A stretch of DNA of 63,663 bases from JAWXUC01 sp044432975 (lineage in GTDB: Bacteria; Pseudomonadota; Alphaproteobacteria; RF32; CAG-239), in NCBI GenBank assembly GCA_044432975.1, contig JAWXUC010000009.1, positions 1-63,663 of the forward strand. The letters run 5' to 3'. This document shows positions 14,825 through 23,858 of the stretch, piece by piece; within the stretch, counting starts at the first letter, position 1; each line of letters starts with the position of its first letter. The notes under the pieces were generated by a model. The model ran no database searches. It worked only from the letters and a program-made list of their open reading frames with translations, and was not told the origin of the DNA. Position numbers and translations under genes: made by a program.

Positions 14825-17245
14825 ATGACAATATCAAAATTATCAACATCAGAACTATACAATAAATGCAACCCAACAGAGTTTGACTTTAGCTCAACAT
14901 CAGAGCTTCAAGAACGTTTATCAGCTCTTGGTCAAGACAGAGCCATAGCCGCTGTTGAACTTGGTATTAACATTAAATCAAAAGGATATAATCTTTTTTG
15001 TTTGGGCGCAGAAGGTACTGGTAAAACATCTCTTGTTAAAAGAATTTTAAAAGAAGAAGCAGCAAAACGTCCAACTCCCAAAGACTGGGCTTATGTATAT
15101 AATTTTGAAGAACCTCACAAACCTTTAGCAATTAGTTTTGAGCCTTCAACTGCTCATAGTTTTGCTAAAGAAATTGATGTCTTAATAGAAAATCTACAAG
15201 CAACTTTACCTGCAATTATGGACAGTGATGAGTTTAACGCAGGAATGGATATCATTAAAGCAAAGTATAAACAAAAAAAAGATGACTATCTTAAATTATT
15301 GCAAAAAAAAGCCAAAGGTCGTTCAGTATCATTACTTCACATGCCTGTTGGGCTTGTTGTTGCTCCTGTTAAAAATGGTGAAGTTTTAAGTCCAGATGCT
15401 TTTAATGAACTTTCAGAAGAAGATAAAACAACTTTGATGGATGATTTAAACTTTATGCAAGATGAGATTGAAAAAGCATCTCAAGGTTTGCCAGAGTGGG
15501 AAGATAAACAAAGAACAGAAATAGAGAATCTAAGAGAAAAATTTACAAAAGCTGCCATAAAAAAACCTATAGATGAAATAAAAACAAAATACAAAGGCAA
15601 TAAAGCTGTTGCAGCCTTCTTAAAAAATATTCAAGAAAGTATTATAGATGATATTGAAGATTTTTTACCTCAAGAAGCTTGTGAAAATCCAGAAGACCCA
15701 ATGAGCATGTTTTTAGGCAAGTTTAATAAACAAGAAGAAGATAAATTTGCCAAATTTAAAGTTAATGTTGTAATTAAGAGTGAGCCAAATAGCGGAGCTC
15801 CAATAATTCACTTAGACCACCCAACACAAGGAAACCTTGTTGGCAAAGTTGAAAGAGTTCAACAATTTGGTGCTTTGCTTACAGACTTTACGCTTATTAA
15901 AGCAGGTGCTCTTCATTCTGCAAACGGTGGTTTTTTACTTATTGATGCCCGCAAATTGTTAATGCAACCATTTGCTTGGGATTCCCTAAAAAGAGCCTTG
16001 GCATCTAAAAGTATTAAAATAGAAGCTCCTTCAGATGATACAAGTTTTACAACAATATCTTTAGATCCAGAACCAGTTCCTTTAGACGTTAAAGTTATTT
16101 TAACTGGCGATTCTGAATTATATGACATGTTATTAGAAAGAGATCCAGATTTTTCTGACTATTTCAAAGTAGAAGCAGATTTCTGCCACAGCATGGAACG
16201 TACACCAGAAAATGAAGTGGAATACGCAAAATTAATTGGCTCTTTATCAAAAAAGAAAGGCTTAAGAGCTTTGAACAAACAAGCCGTTGCAAAAGTTGTT
16301 GAATATTCTTCAAGAATTGCAGATAATCAAAACAAATTAACAGCGCATATTACCTCTATTGGTGATTTATTAAGAGAAGCTGATTATTGGGCTCGTAAAT
16401 CAAAAGCAAACATAATATCTAAAAATCATATAGAACAAGCTATAGATGCTCAATTGTATCGTTCTGGTCGTATTAAAGAGTTGATGTTAGAACAAATTGA
16501 TAAAGGTTCAATCTTAATGGACATCACAGGTTCTAAAGTTGGTCAAATTAATGGACTTGTAGTTTATTGTTTTACAAAAAATTCTTTTGGCAAACCATCA
16601 AGAATAACCGCTCAAGTTCGTCTTGGTAAAGGAGAGGTTGTTAATATAGAAAGAGAAATAGAGCTCTCTGGCCCAATTCATGATAAAGGTGTTTTAATTT
16701 TACAAAGCTTGCTTGCCAATCGTTTTGCTAAAGAAAGCCCATTATCACTTTCTGCTTCAATTGTTTTTGAACAATCTTATGGCGGAGTTGATGGTGACAG
16801 TGCTTCTTCAACAGAATATTATTGCTTGCTTTCTGCAATTTCTGGTGTGCCAATCAAACAAAGCATTGCCGTAACAGGGTCAATAAATCAATTTGGAGAA
16901 ATTCAACCAATTGGTGGCGTTAATGAAAAACTAGAAGGCTTTTTTGAAGTTTGTAAACACAAAGGTTTAACAGGCACCCAAGGCTGCATAATCCCAAGAA
17001 CTAACGTTGAAAACTTGATGTTAAATGAAGAAATGCAAGAAGCTGTAGAAAATGGTAAGTTTCATATTTATGCTATCGATACCGTTGATGATGGTATTGA
17101 AATATTAACTGGCAAAAAAGCTGGTGTTAGAGGCAAAAATGGCAAATTCCCAAGAGGTAGCATTAATGCTCTTGTAGAAAATAAATTAAATGATATGTAT
17201 AAAAAATATGCAAAATTTGCAAAGGAAACACATGGTGGATTTTAA
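14825..17245 (+). CDS. Lon-like ATP-dependent protease (LonB/AAA_32 type)
   Basis: The 806-residue protein has Walker A GAEGTGKT near the N-terminus, a long coiled-coil-rich insertion (about 90-300), a second AAA portion, and a C-terminal Lon protease domain. The catalytic dyad is visible: Ser659 in VDGDSASS and Lys702 in VNEKLEGF, 43 residues apart, the same spacing as in E. coli Lon (Ser679/Lys722). It is therefore probably active. It lacks the N-terminal LAN domain of housekeeping Lon and matches the AAA-family LonB-like group. It overlaps engB by 14 nt. The start sits immediately after the rod-shaped element at 14675-14820. Confidence 0.85.
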   Translation: MTISKLSTSELYNKCNPTEFDFSSTSELQERLSALGQDRAIAAVELGINIKSKGYNLFCLGAEGTGKTSLVKRILKEEAAKRPTPKDWAYVYNFEEPHKPLAISFEPSTAHSFAKEIDVLIENLQATLPAIMDSDEFNAGMDIIKAKYKQKKDDYLKLLQKKAKGRSVSLLHMPVGLVVAPVKNGEVLSPDAFNELSEEDKTTLMDDLNFMQDEIEKASQGLPEWEDKQRTEIENLREKFTKAAIKKPIDEIKTKYKGNKAVAAFLKNIQESIIDDIEDFLPQEACENPEDPMSMFLGKFNKQEEDKFAKFKVNVVIKSEPNSGAPIIHLDHPTQGNLVGKVERVQQFGALLTDFTLIKAGALHSANGGFLLIDARKLLMQPFAWDSLKRALASKSIKIEAPSDDTSFTTISLDPEPVPLDVKVILTGDSELYDMLLERDPDFSDYFKVEADFCHSMERTPENEVEYAKLIGSLSKKKGLRALNKQAVAKVVEYSSRIADNQNKLTAHITSIGDLLREADYWARKSKANIISKNHIEQAIDAQLYRSGRIKELMLEQIDKGSILMDITGSKVGQINGLVVYCFTKNSFGKPSRITAQVRLGKGEVVNIEREIELSGPIHDKGVLILQSLLANRFAKESPLSLSASIVFEQSYGGVDGDSASSTEYYCLLSAISGVPIKQSIAVTGSINQFGEIQPIGGVNEKLEGFFEVCKHKGLTGTQGCIIPRTNVENLMLNEEMQEAVENGKFHIYAIDTVDDGIEILTGKKAGVRGKNGKFPRGSINALVENKLNDMYKKYAKFAKETHGGF

Positions 17246-17837
17246 ACAATTATTTGCTCAAGCTCCAGAATTTATGTTAGGGGTTGTAAAAGAATCAGAT
17301 TTGCCAAACACTGGCGTTTCAGAAATCGCTTTTGCGGGACGTTCTAACGTTGGGAAATCAAGCTTAATTAATGCTCTTTTTAATAACAAAAGTGTTGCCA
17401 AAACCTCAAACACTCCAGGCAGAACCAGAGAATTAAACTTCTTTAACTTATTAGAAAAAATTTATATGGTAGATTTGCCTGGTTATGGCTATGCAAAAGC
17501 CTCTAAATCTTCTGTAGAAAAATGGCAAAAATTAATTTTGCAATACTTAAAAGGTAGAGTAGAACTTAAAAGAGTTTTTTTACTTATAGATAGTAGACAC
17601 GGTATTAAAGATGTTGATATAGAAATCATGAAAATTTTAGACACTTCAGCGGTTACATATCAAATTATTTTAACAAAAATAGATAAAATAAATCGTGAAG
17701 AACAAAATAAAATTTTAGAAAAAACCGCCACAGAAATCAAAAAACACGCAGCAGCCTTTCCTGTTGTTATGTCAACCAGCTCTGAAAAACGTTACGGACT
17801 AGATGAAGTAAGACAAGAAATCTTCAGCCTAATCTAA
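17232..17837 (+). CDS. engB: ribosome-biogenesis GTP-binding protein EngB/YihA/YsxC
   Basis: GTPase needed for large-subunit assembly. The start was set at 17232 (MVDFKQLF, 201 residues) because AAAGGAAACAC precedes it and the family normally begins here; the longer ORF start lies well inside the upstream gene. G1 is GRSNVGKSS (36-44), the NTPGRTRELNFF switch I region, G3 DLPGYG, and G4 TKID. Its stop codon TAA is the first three bases of a TAACGCGAG repeat. Confidence 0.93.
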   Translation: MVDFKQLFAQAPEFMLGVVKESDLPNTGVSEIAFAGRSNVGKSSLINALFNNKSVAKTSNTPGRTRELNFFNLLEKIYMVDLPGYGYAKASKSSVEKWQKLILQYLKGRVELKRVFLLIDSRHGIKDVDIEIMKILDTSAVTYQIILTKIDKINREEQNKILEKTATEIKKHAAAFPVVMSTSSEKRYGLDEVRQEIFSLI

Positions 17838-17947
17838 CGCGAGATTCATATAAGAAAAAAATAGATACTTTTTTGCACTATTCATTGTAAGGCGGGAGCT
17901 CGCTCCCGCCTTACAAAACCAAATTTTAGACCTTTTTACGAACCTCT
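17835..17947. mobile_element. TAACGCGAG element, second copy (right end decayed)
   Basis: TAACGCGAGATTCATATAAG at the left matches 6912 onward; a nested GTAAGGCGGGAG...CTCCCGCCTTAC palindrome lies at 17887-17914, and CGAACCTC remains of the right end. The leading TAA is the engB stop codon. Confidence 0.65.
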
Positions 17948-17963
17948 AGAGGGTTTTATTTTT

Positions 17964-18926
17964 TTATTCTGTTTCTTCTGAAGTTGTTTCTTCTTCTGTT
18001 GGTGGAACTAGGTCTTTTAAGATTCCCATTGCTTGTTTACGTTTTAATTTGCTTACAAACTTAATTGAACGTTGAGCATCCCATTTCTTTTTACCTTCTT
18101 CGCGGTTGAATATTTCTTGATAAATTTCTATTGCTTTATCAAACTCTGACAATTTTGTTAAACAAGAAGCTAAACCATCTAAAAGTTTGTTAGAATATCT
18201 GTTGCCGTTTAGCATTTGAGCTTTTTTATAACATTTTAAGGCATCTTGAAATTTGAACATTTTTTGATACACAAAACCAATAGAAATCCATGCTTGCATT
18301 TCTTTGTTGTCTATATCCAAAATTTTTGTAAAACATTTAATTGCTGAGTTATTATCACCCATAAGTTGATATGTAACCCCAATACCGTTCCATGCTTTTA
18401 TGTTTGTTTTATCAATAGATAAAACTTTTTTGAAATAAGATATTGCGCGATCATATTGTTTTAATTTTTGCAAAGTAACAGCGATGCTTAATACTGTTTG
18501 AGCGTGTTTAGGATCAACCTCTAATGCTCTTTCTAAAACATCTAGCGCTTCTTTAAATGAAAATTGGTGTTGTAATGCGATTGCCTTACCGTTTAAGGCT
18601 TCTAGAGAAGTATTATCAATGGCAAATGCTTGATCAAAACAAACTAATGCGTCTTTATATAAGCCACGCATTGAAAGGGTAACGCCTTTGTTATTAAGCA
18701 CTTCAACAGATTGTGGGTTGATTAATAAAGCTTTGTCAAAACACTCTACAGCTTCTGTGTAGCGGCTCATTCTTTGAAATGCAAAACCTTTTGAGTTTAA
18801 TGCTTTCCAAGAATCTGGTTGTTCTGCAATTGCTTCGTCAAAAAATCTTAGGGCCTCATTATAGCTGCCTTGATCTAAAAGTTCTTGTCCTCTTTTATAA
18901 GAGTTGTTATCTGTTGTCTTTACCAT
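17964..18926 (-). CDS. tetratricopeptide-repeat protein
   Basis: The 320-residue protein consists of about seven tandem 34-residue TPR units between residues 8 and 280 (repeating A-L-x-x-F-D-x-A and G-x-x-x-x-x-x-x-x-Y-x-x-A patterns, for example EALNGKAIALQ and EVLNNKGVTLS). There is no signal peptide, so it is cytosolic; the C-terminus is acidic (PPTEEETTSEETE). AAAGGTATTATA precedes the ATG. TPR proteins are usually scaffolds; the partner is unknown. Confidence 0.8.
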   Translation of the reverse strand: MVKTTDNNSYKRGQELLDQGSYNEALRFFDEAIAEQPDSWKALNSKGFAFQRMSRYTEAVECFDKALLINPQSVEVLNNKGVTLSMRGLYKDALVCFDQAFAIDNTSLEALNGKAIALQHQFSFKEALDVLERALEVDPKHAQTVLSIAVTLQKLKQYDRAISYFKKVLSIDKTNIKAWNGIGVTYQLMGDNNSAIKCFTKILDIDNKEMQAWISIGFVYQKMFKFQDALKCYKKAQMLNGNRYSNKLLDGLASCLTKLSEFDKAIEIYQEIFNREEGKKKWDAQRSIKFVSKLKRKQAMGILKDLVPPTEEETTSEETE

Positions 18927-18998
18927 TATAATACCTTTTTAATATGTTGTTGTTATTTACTAAAACAGTTTTTTATTATATATAAAAATTGTTATTTG

Positions 18999-20372
18999 TC
19001 AACTAAACCAGTTAATTAATTTTTGGACGTTGCCGATTTCGTGGATGTGCATATCTGAGTCTGTCCATTTTTTTTCTTGGGCTCTTTTTTGTGGAAGAAT
19101 TGCAGAGTTGAATCCTAGTTTTATGGCTTCTTTTAATCTTAGGTTGGCTTGAGAAACGCTTCTTATTTCTCCGCTTAAGCCAATTTCTCCAAATATTACC
19201 ATATCTGGTGGGAGAGGCTTGTTGGTTAATGAAGAAATAACCGCCATTGCAACTGCTAAGTCTGCAGCAGGTTCTGATATTTTTAAGCCACCAGCGATGT
19301 TTAAGTATATATCTGAAGAACTTAAAGACATTCCACATCTTGCTTCTAAAACAGCCAAAACCATTGCTAGACGGTTTGAATCCCAGCCAACAACGGCACG
19401 TTTAGGAGCGGAATATGAGGTTGGGCTAACAAGGGCTTGTATTTCCATTAAGACAGGTCTTGAACCTTCTATGCCGGCAAATACGCATGAGCCAGAAATA
19501 TGTCCTTGTCTTTCTGCTAAAAACAGAGCTGATGGGTTTTCTACCTCTACTAATCCTAAATCTTGCATTTCAAAAACGCCTATTTCGTCAGTTGCGCCAT
19601 AACGATTTTTTACGGCTCTTAAAATTCTAAAATGATGACCTCTTTCGCCTTCAAAATATAATACGGTGTCTACCATGTGTTCTAAAACTCGAGGTCCTGC
19701 AATTGCGCCTTGTTTTGTAACATGGCCTACTAAAAACAGAACATAGCCTTTCTTTTTTGCGTGTTTGATTAACTCATAAGCGCAAGCGCGCACTTGAGAA
19801 ACGCTTCCTGGAGAACTTTCGGCGCTGTCTATATACATGGTTTGAATAGAATCTATAATAACAACATTAGGTTTTACTTTATCTAATGTTGAGATAATGT
19901 CTTTAACATTGGTTGCAGAGGTTAAGTTAACAGGTGATGTTTCTAGTTTTAATCTTTTTGCTCTAATGCGAACTTGGTCAATTGCTTCTTCACCTGAGAT
20001 ATAATAGCATTGTGGTTTTTCTGGCAGATTTGCAATGTTTGCGCAGGTTTGTAGTAATAATGTTGATTTGCCAATTCCTGGATCACCGCCAACTAATATT
20101 ACAGAGCCAGCAACTAATCCGCCACCACATACTCTGTCTAATTCTTTGATTCCTGTTTTTAATCTGTCAACTTTGGCTTCTGCACCGTCTAAGGGGACAA
20201 AATCTAATAATTTCCCTTTTTTGTTGGGGGTTATAACAGAATATCCGTCGGCTGACGATTGCTCTTCTATAATTGTATTCCACTCACCGCAAGTGTCGCA
20301 CTTTCCTTGCCATTTTGGATAAGTTGCGCCACAGCTTTGGCATGCAAATATGCTAACAGGTTTCTTTGCCAT
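18999..20372 (-). CDS. radA: DNA repair protein RadA
   Basis: RecA-related branch-migration ATPase in recombination. Cys11, Cys14, Cys25 and Cys28 form the N-terminal zinc finger (CQSCGATYPKWQGKCDTC); Walker A is GGDPGIGKST; the RadA-specific KNRYG motif is present (VKNRYGATDEIG); the C-terminal Lon-like domain follows (AAVISSL... GEIGLSGEIR). The length of 457 residues is typical. AAGGAGAATTATC precedes the ATG. Confidence 0.97.
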   Translation of the reverse strand: MAKKPVSIFACQSCGATYPKWQGKCDTCGEWNTIIEEQSSADGYSVITPNKKGKLLDFVPLDGAEAKVDRLKTGIKELDRVCGGGLVAGSVILVGGDPGIGKSTLLLQTCANIANLPEKPQCYYISGEEAIDQVRIRAKRLKLETSPVNLTSATNVKDIISTLDKVKPNVVIIDSIQTMYIDSAESSPGSVSQVRACAYELIKHAKKKGYVLFLVGHVTKQGAIAGPRVLEHMVDTVLYFEGERGHHFRILRAVKNRYGATDEIGVFEMQDLGLVEVENPSALFLAERQGHISGSCVFAGIEGSRPVLMEIQALVSPTSYSAPKRAVVGWDSNRLAMVLAVLEARCGMSLSSSDIYLNIAGGLKISEPAADLAVAMAVISSLTNKPLPPDMVIFGEIGLSGEIRSVSQANLRLKEAIKLGFNSAILPQKRAQEKKWTDSDMHIHEIGNVQKLINWFS

Positions 20373-20419
20373 GATAATTCTCCTTGATTGTATTTTATCT
20401 GAGATTGGTTAATATTTTA

Positions 20420-20447
20420 TTGATTTTCATCTTGTTTTTGATATAAT
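20420..20447 (+). promoter_or_regulatory. sigma-70 promoter of the 74-residue gene
   Basis: TTGATT, 16 nt, TATAAT, 24 nt before the start codon. Confidence 0.65.
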
Positions 20448-20471
20448 TCGAGTCTTTAAGGGGAGAGTATT

Positions 20472-20696
20472 ATGGAAGATGAATTAATAAATTGGGAAGC
20501 TGTTTTTAAAGATGTTGGAGAAAAATGTCGCCAAGAGGCTTTTGCTCATGGTGCAAGTGTTACTGCTGTTGAAGATAATGCAATTTATAAATTTAATCCA
20601 GACGGAACAAAAGAATTTGTAAAAAAGATTGCACCTAAAGTTAAAATTGCTCAAAAAGTTTATAAAATTAAAAATTTTGCAAAATATGAGAGATAA
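20472..20696 (+). CDS. small cytosolic protein of unknown function
   Basis: The 74-residue protein follows a perfect -10 box and AAGGGGAGAGTATT. It has an acidic N-terminal helix and a Lys-rich C-terminus (KKIAPKVKIAQKVYKIKNF). No signal or membrane segment. The clear promoter and ribosome site make it a real gene; the family is not recognised. Confidence 0.65.
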   Translation: MEDELINWEAVFKDVGEKCRQEAFAHGASVTAVEDNAIYKFNPDGTKEFVKKIAPKVKIAQKVYKIKNFAKYER

Positions 20697-20770
20697 TCTT
20701 GATTTTTAATTTATTTCTGTTTAACTAATTTTAGTTAGAAATTATTGTTAAACTAAATATCTTAAATTTT

Positions 20771-21070
20771 ATGGATGATTTTTATGTTAATTCATTTTTT
20801 CATGCCTCTAAGCTTTTAATAATAAGAAAAAGGCTTTATAAATCTTTTATTGTTTTTTTAGTTTTAGTAGGCGTAAGTTGTATTGCTTGGTTGTTTGAAT
20901 TCTCTTGGTTTTTAATTGTGTTTTTGTTGAATGTGATTAGTGGTTTTGTATTCTTTTTATATGTTTACAAACTCTACAAAAGCTCAGGGACTCTTTGCGA
21001 TACAAATTGTATGGATACTATAAGAGAGCATCATCGAAAATATTGTAATCATATGGATTGCGATGATTGA
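20771..21070 (+). CDS. small membrane protein, two TM helices
   Basis: The 99-residue protein has two adjacent hydrophobic helices (about 29-49 and 51-72) and a cytosolic tail with Cys/His residues (TLCDTNCMDTIREHHRKYCNHMDC) that could bind metal. No strong Shine-Dalgarno. An intrinsic terminator follows at 21086-21113. Confidence 0.55.
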   Translation: MDDFYVNSFFHASKLLIIRKRLYKSFIVFLVLVGVSCIAWLFEFSWFLIVFLLNVISGFVFFLYVYKLYKSSGTLCDTNCMDTIREHHRKYCNHMDCDD

Positions 21071-21085
21071 TGCTTTAATTATTTA

Positions 21086-21113
21086 AAACAGTCTCTTTTG
21101 AGGCTGTTTTTTT
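21086..21113 (+). terminator. intrinsic terminator
   Basis: AACAGTCTC/GAGGCTGTT hairpin followed by TTTTT. Confidence 0.8.
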
Positions 21114-21161
21114 ATGAGAGTTGTTTTAAAATTTGTTTTATTATCAATTAGTTGACGTTTA

Positions 21162-21201
21162 TTTATTATTCCTATTTTCCTAGGAAAATGGGAATAATAA
21201 A
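21162..21201. repeat. CCTAGG-centred palindrome, second copy
   Basis: A 40-nt palindrome with one G-U pair, sharing ATTCCTA-TTTCCTAGGAAA with 1909-1950. Confidence 0.65.
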
Positions 21202-21333
21202 AGAAGGGTTTTTAGTTGTAAAAAGGATTTTTTGAGATTAGTTTTATTTGTGAAAATATGGATTGTTGTTTTCAACCCCCATCGCCCTAACGGGCACTTC
21301 CCTTATCTCAGATGGAAGATTATATAGGTATTT

Positions 21334-22680
21334 TTATTGGTTGATTTTGAAGATTTCTCTTGCGTTGTCAATTAGCTTTTGAACGTCTTCTTTTAATACT
21401 ACTTTTTTTCTAGCAATTGTTAATGTTGGCAGAATATTTTTATCTAAGCCTTTTATTCTAATTTGTTTGCCTTGACCTGCAGAAACTTTTTGGGTGATTG
21501 AGCCATCTGAAGCGTCTTCAAATTCTATAAAAGTGTGAGAAATATTTTCACCGTTTGGAGCTAAGAATTCTATTGTTTCGCCTGCTTCTATAAAATTGCG
21601 GAGTTCAAAAATTGCGTCATCATTTTGCCATTCTACTATTGAGCCTGCAAATTGATAATCTCCTAATGTTCTGGTAAAATTATAATTTTGGTCATAGTTT
21701 GTAACAGAACCATTGTAAAAACCTAAAGTGTAGCCACGGTTTTGTAAAGTGTCTAGTTCTGCCATATATTTATCTGCACTCCAGTTTTCTGGATTGTTTT
21801 TATATTCATCTATTGCCATTCTATATGTTCTGGCAACAATACCTGCATAATATTCAGTTTTATTTCTACCTTCAATTTTAAGGCAATCAATACCAGCATC
21901 TAAAATGTGTGGTAATTTTGGCATTAGACATAAATCTTTAGAGTTCATGATATATGAACCGTTTTCATCTTCAATAACTTCAAATAATTCATCTTCTCTA
22001 AAGTCTTCTTTTAAGAAAATTTGGTCTTCGTTTGTTACTTCTATTTCTTGAGTTGTGCCGTTCTTTTTAACAAATACTTTATAATGCCAACGGCAACAGT
22101 GAGCGCATTTGCCTTGATTTGAGCTTCTGTCTGCTAAAAAGTTTGATATTAAGCATCTGCCAGAATAAGACATGCACATGGCGCCATGAATAAATGCTTC
22201 TAGTCTAATATTTGGGCATTTTTCTTTGATTTCTACAAGCTCTGCAAAAGATGTTTCTCTACCTAAAACGCACATATCTGCACCTAAGTCTTGCCAAAAT
22301 TTTACGGTTTCATAAGAGCAAACGTTTGCTTGGGTTGAAACATGGCGTTTAATTTGTGGGGCGTGTTCTTTTACATACATAAATACAGCAGGATCTGAAA
22401 TTATAACGCCGTCTGGATTTAACTCATTTAATGATTTTACTAGTTCAGGCAGTCTTGCGATGTCTTTATTTTTTGTAAATAGATTTAGGGTTAAATAAAC
22501 TTTTTTGCCTTGATTGTGAGCAAATTCTATGCCCTCTTTAAGTTCTTCCACGGTCATTTTTGTTGCTGCACGAAGGTTCATGTCAGGCATTCCGCAATAT
22601 ACGGCATCTGCACCATACATAATTGCGGTTTTTAGTTTTGTTAAAGAGCCTGCAGGCATTAAGAGTTCTGAATATTTCAT
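21334..22680 (-). CDS. U32-family protein, TrhP/YegQ-like tRNA hydroxylation factor
   Basis: The 448-residue protein has the U32 signature EAFIHGAMCMSYSGRCLISN followed by NQGKCAHCCRWHY, whose cysteines match the YegQ/TrhP pattern. TrhP helps make 5-hydroxyuridine at tRNA position 34 (precursor of cmo5U). An N-terminal TIM-barrel-like region opens with AVYCGMPDMNLRA. The C-terminal part (after about 340) is the small beta domain. Related RlhA is longer, so TrhP is preferred. Monocistronic. Confidence 0.85.
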   Translation of the reverse strand: MKYSELLMPAGSLTKLKTAIMYGADAVYCGMPDMNLRAATKMTVEELKEGIEFAHNQGKKVYLTLNLFTKNKDIARLPELVKSLNELNPDGVIISDPAVFMYVKEHAPQIKRHVSTQANVCSYETVKFWQDLGADMCVLGRETSFAELVEIKEKCPNIRLEAFIHGAMCMSYSGRCLISNFLADRSSNQGKCAHCCRWHYKVFVKKNGTTQEIEVTNEDQIFLKEDFREDELFEVIEDENGSYIMNSKDLCLMPKLPHILDAGIDCLKIEGRNKTEYYAGIVARTYRMAIDEYKNNPENWSADKYMAELDTLQNRGYTLGFYNGSVTNYDQNYNFTRTLGDYQFAGSIVEWQNDDAIFELRNFIEAGETIEFLAPNGENISHTFIEFEDASDGSITQKVSAGQGKQIRIKGLDKNILPTLTIARKKVVLKEDVQKLIDNAREIFKINQ

Positions 22681-22733
22681 GACATTTGTTTTAATATGAA
22701 GTGTTTAAAAGTCAAGAAGTTTTAAAAAGGCAA

Positions 22734-22762
22734 CCCCCTCATAGATATTTTCTGTGAGGGGG
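22734..22762 (-). terminator. hairpin after the 100-residue membrane protein
   Basis: CCCCCTCA/TGAGGGGG stem with a short T-rich tail on the minus strand. Confidence 0.6.
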
Positions 22763-22777
22763 AGCTAAGAATGATAA

Positions 22778-23080
22778 TTATTTGTTATTCATTCTTTTCA
22801 AGATTTGCCGTTTCAAATCATTAAGCTGATTGATTTCGGCAATTTCTCTTTGGTCTAACGGATCTCCATTTGCTTTATCAGCAAGTTTATCCGTGCTTTT
22901 TTTTAGCTCGGCTAACATTTCATTTTGCGTACCTTTGTTGATAGCAAAAGAAATGAGTGCCTCGTTGTTGTCTGCTTTTGATGTTAATTTACCTCGGTAT
23001 AGCTTGATTAGGTAAATAACTAAATAAGCGAATGCAATGAGGGCTAGAGCCGCTAAAATAATAATGGTCGATTGTGCCAT
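22778..23080 (-). CDS. single-pass membrane protein, paralogue 1 of 3
   Basis: The 100-residue protein has an N-terminal TM helix (about 5-26), a basic linker, and a soluble helical domain with ISFAINKGTQNEMLAEL and NGDPLDQREIAEINQLN. These two blocks match INFMINKGMHQSLIDFL and DGTNLSSQEIRTINENN in the gene at 23526-23858. It has its own promoter (TTGACT-17-TAAAAG) and terminator, and no Shine-Dalgarno. Function unknown. Confidence 0.65.
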   Translation of the reverse strand: MAQSTIIILAALALIAFAYLVIYLIKLYRGKLTSKADNNEALISFAINKGTQNEMLAELKKSTDKLADKANGDPLDQREIAEINQLNDLKRQILKRMNNK

Positions 23081-23133
23081 GTTTAAAATGTGTTAGATTA
23101 ATAATTAAGTGAAAAAATGTTTTTAATGAATAG

Positions 23134-23162
23134 CTTTTAACTGTTTTTGACAAAAAAGTCAA
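23134..23162 (-). promoter_or_regulatory. sigma-70 promoter of membrane paralogue 1
   Basis: Minus strand TTGACT, 17 nt, TAAAAG; the predicted leader is about 47 nt. Confidence 0.55.
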
Positions 23163-23224
23163 GCCTTTTTATACAAATTTTAAAGGCTTGTCTAATCTCG
23201 TCCAGAAAAAATGTGTTTTTAGGT

Positions 23225-23257
23225 AAAAAAAAGCCTCAAGAATAATCCTTAAGGCTT
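23225..23257 (-). terminator. intrinsic terminator of the paralogue 2-3 unit
   Basis: AAAGCCT/AGGCTTT stem followed on the minus strand by a T run. Confidence 0.8.
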
Positions 23258-23264
23258 TGAGTTT

Positions 23265-23522
23265 TTAGAAGGTATGACGATAGAGTTCATCTAATGCGTC
23301 ATTTGCTTCTATAGAAGTTTCTGTTTCTTGCAATAAAGCTTTAACTTCAGCATGAAAGCTTTTGCGTCTTTTTTCTTTTTCTTTAATAAAATTAACGCAA
23401 GTATTCAGCTGAATGTTTTTGCTGTTTAGCTCTTTTTTGTGCTTTCTGTTATTTCTCCATAAAAAGAAAGAAAGGACAATAATGGCTAGAATAAGAATAA
23501 GAATGATAATTACAAATTCCAT
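23265..23522 (-). CDS. single-pass membrane protein, paralogue 2 of 3
   Basis: The 85-residue protein has an N-terminal TM helix (about 3-22), then a basic segment and a helical domain with CVNFIKEKEKRRKSFHAEV, in the same place as the INFMINKG block of its neighbour. It starts 3 nt after the stop of paralogue 3, so the two are cotranscribed. No Shine-Dalgarno. It is the most divergent of the three. Confidence 0.6.
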   Translation of the reverse strand: MEFVIIILILILAIIVLSFFLWRNNRKHKKELNSKNIQLNTCVNFIKEKEKRRKSFHAEVKALLQETETSIEANDALDELYRHTF

Positions 23523-23525
23523 AGG

Positions 23526-23858
23526 CTATTTACTGTTAATAGTTGTTTGAATATTTTCACAAAGAGAATTATTTTCATTGATTGTTCTAATTTCTTGAGA
23601 ACTAAGGTTTGTTCCATCGTCTTTTTGGGCAAGACTACAGGTCTCTGCGTTTAGAAAATCAATCAAAGATTGGTGCATACCTTTATTTATCATAAAGTTA
23701 ATACACTTGTCTTTTTTGTTTGCTTCTTTTGTGGTAATTCTTCTTTGTTTTGAAGTTAAAACTTTTTCTTTTTTAAGAAGATTAATTAAAACTAAAACTA
23801 TTATTGCTGCAAAAATAACTACGGCAATAAGAACGATTTGTAAAGTTTGTTCACTCAT
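23526..23858 (-). CDS. single-pass membrane protein, paralogue 3 of 3
   Basis: The 110-residue protein has an N-terminal TM helix (about 7-28), a basic linker and the conserved INFMINKGMHQ and DGTNLSSQEIRTINENN blocks shared with paralogue 1. No Shine-Dalgarno; a TTGACA -35 lies at 23924-23929 on the minus strand, upstream of a weak -10. First gene of the two-gene unit. Function unknown. Confidence 0.65.
   Translation of the reverse strand: MSEQTLQIVLIAVVIFAAIIVLVLINLLKKEKVLTSKQRRITTKEANKKDKCINFMINKGMHQSLIDFLNAETCSLAQKDDGTNLSSQEIRTINENNSLCENIQTTINSK

Noticed and set aside
19219..19602. 127-residue plus-strand ORF
   Set aside because: Antisense to radA, which has all family motifs; no ribosome site.
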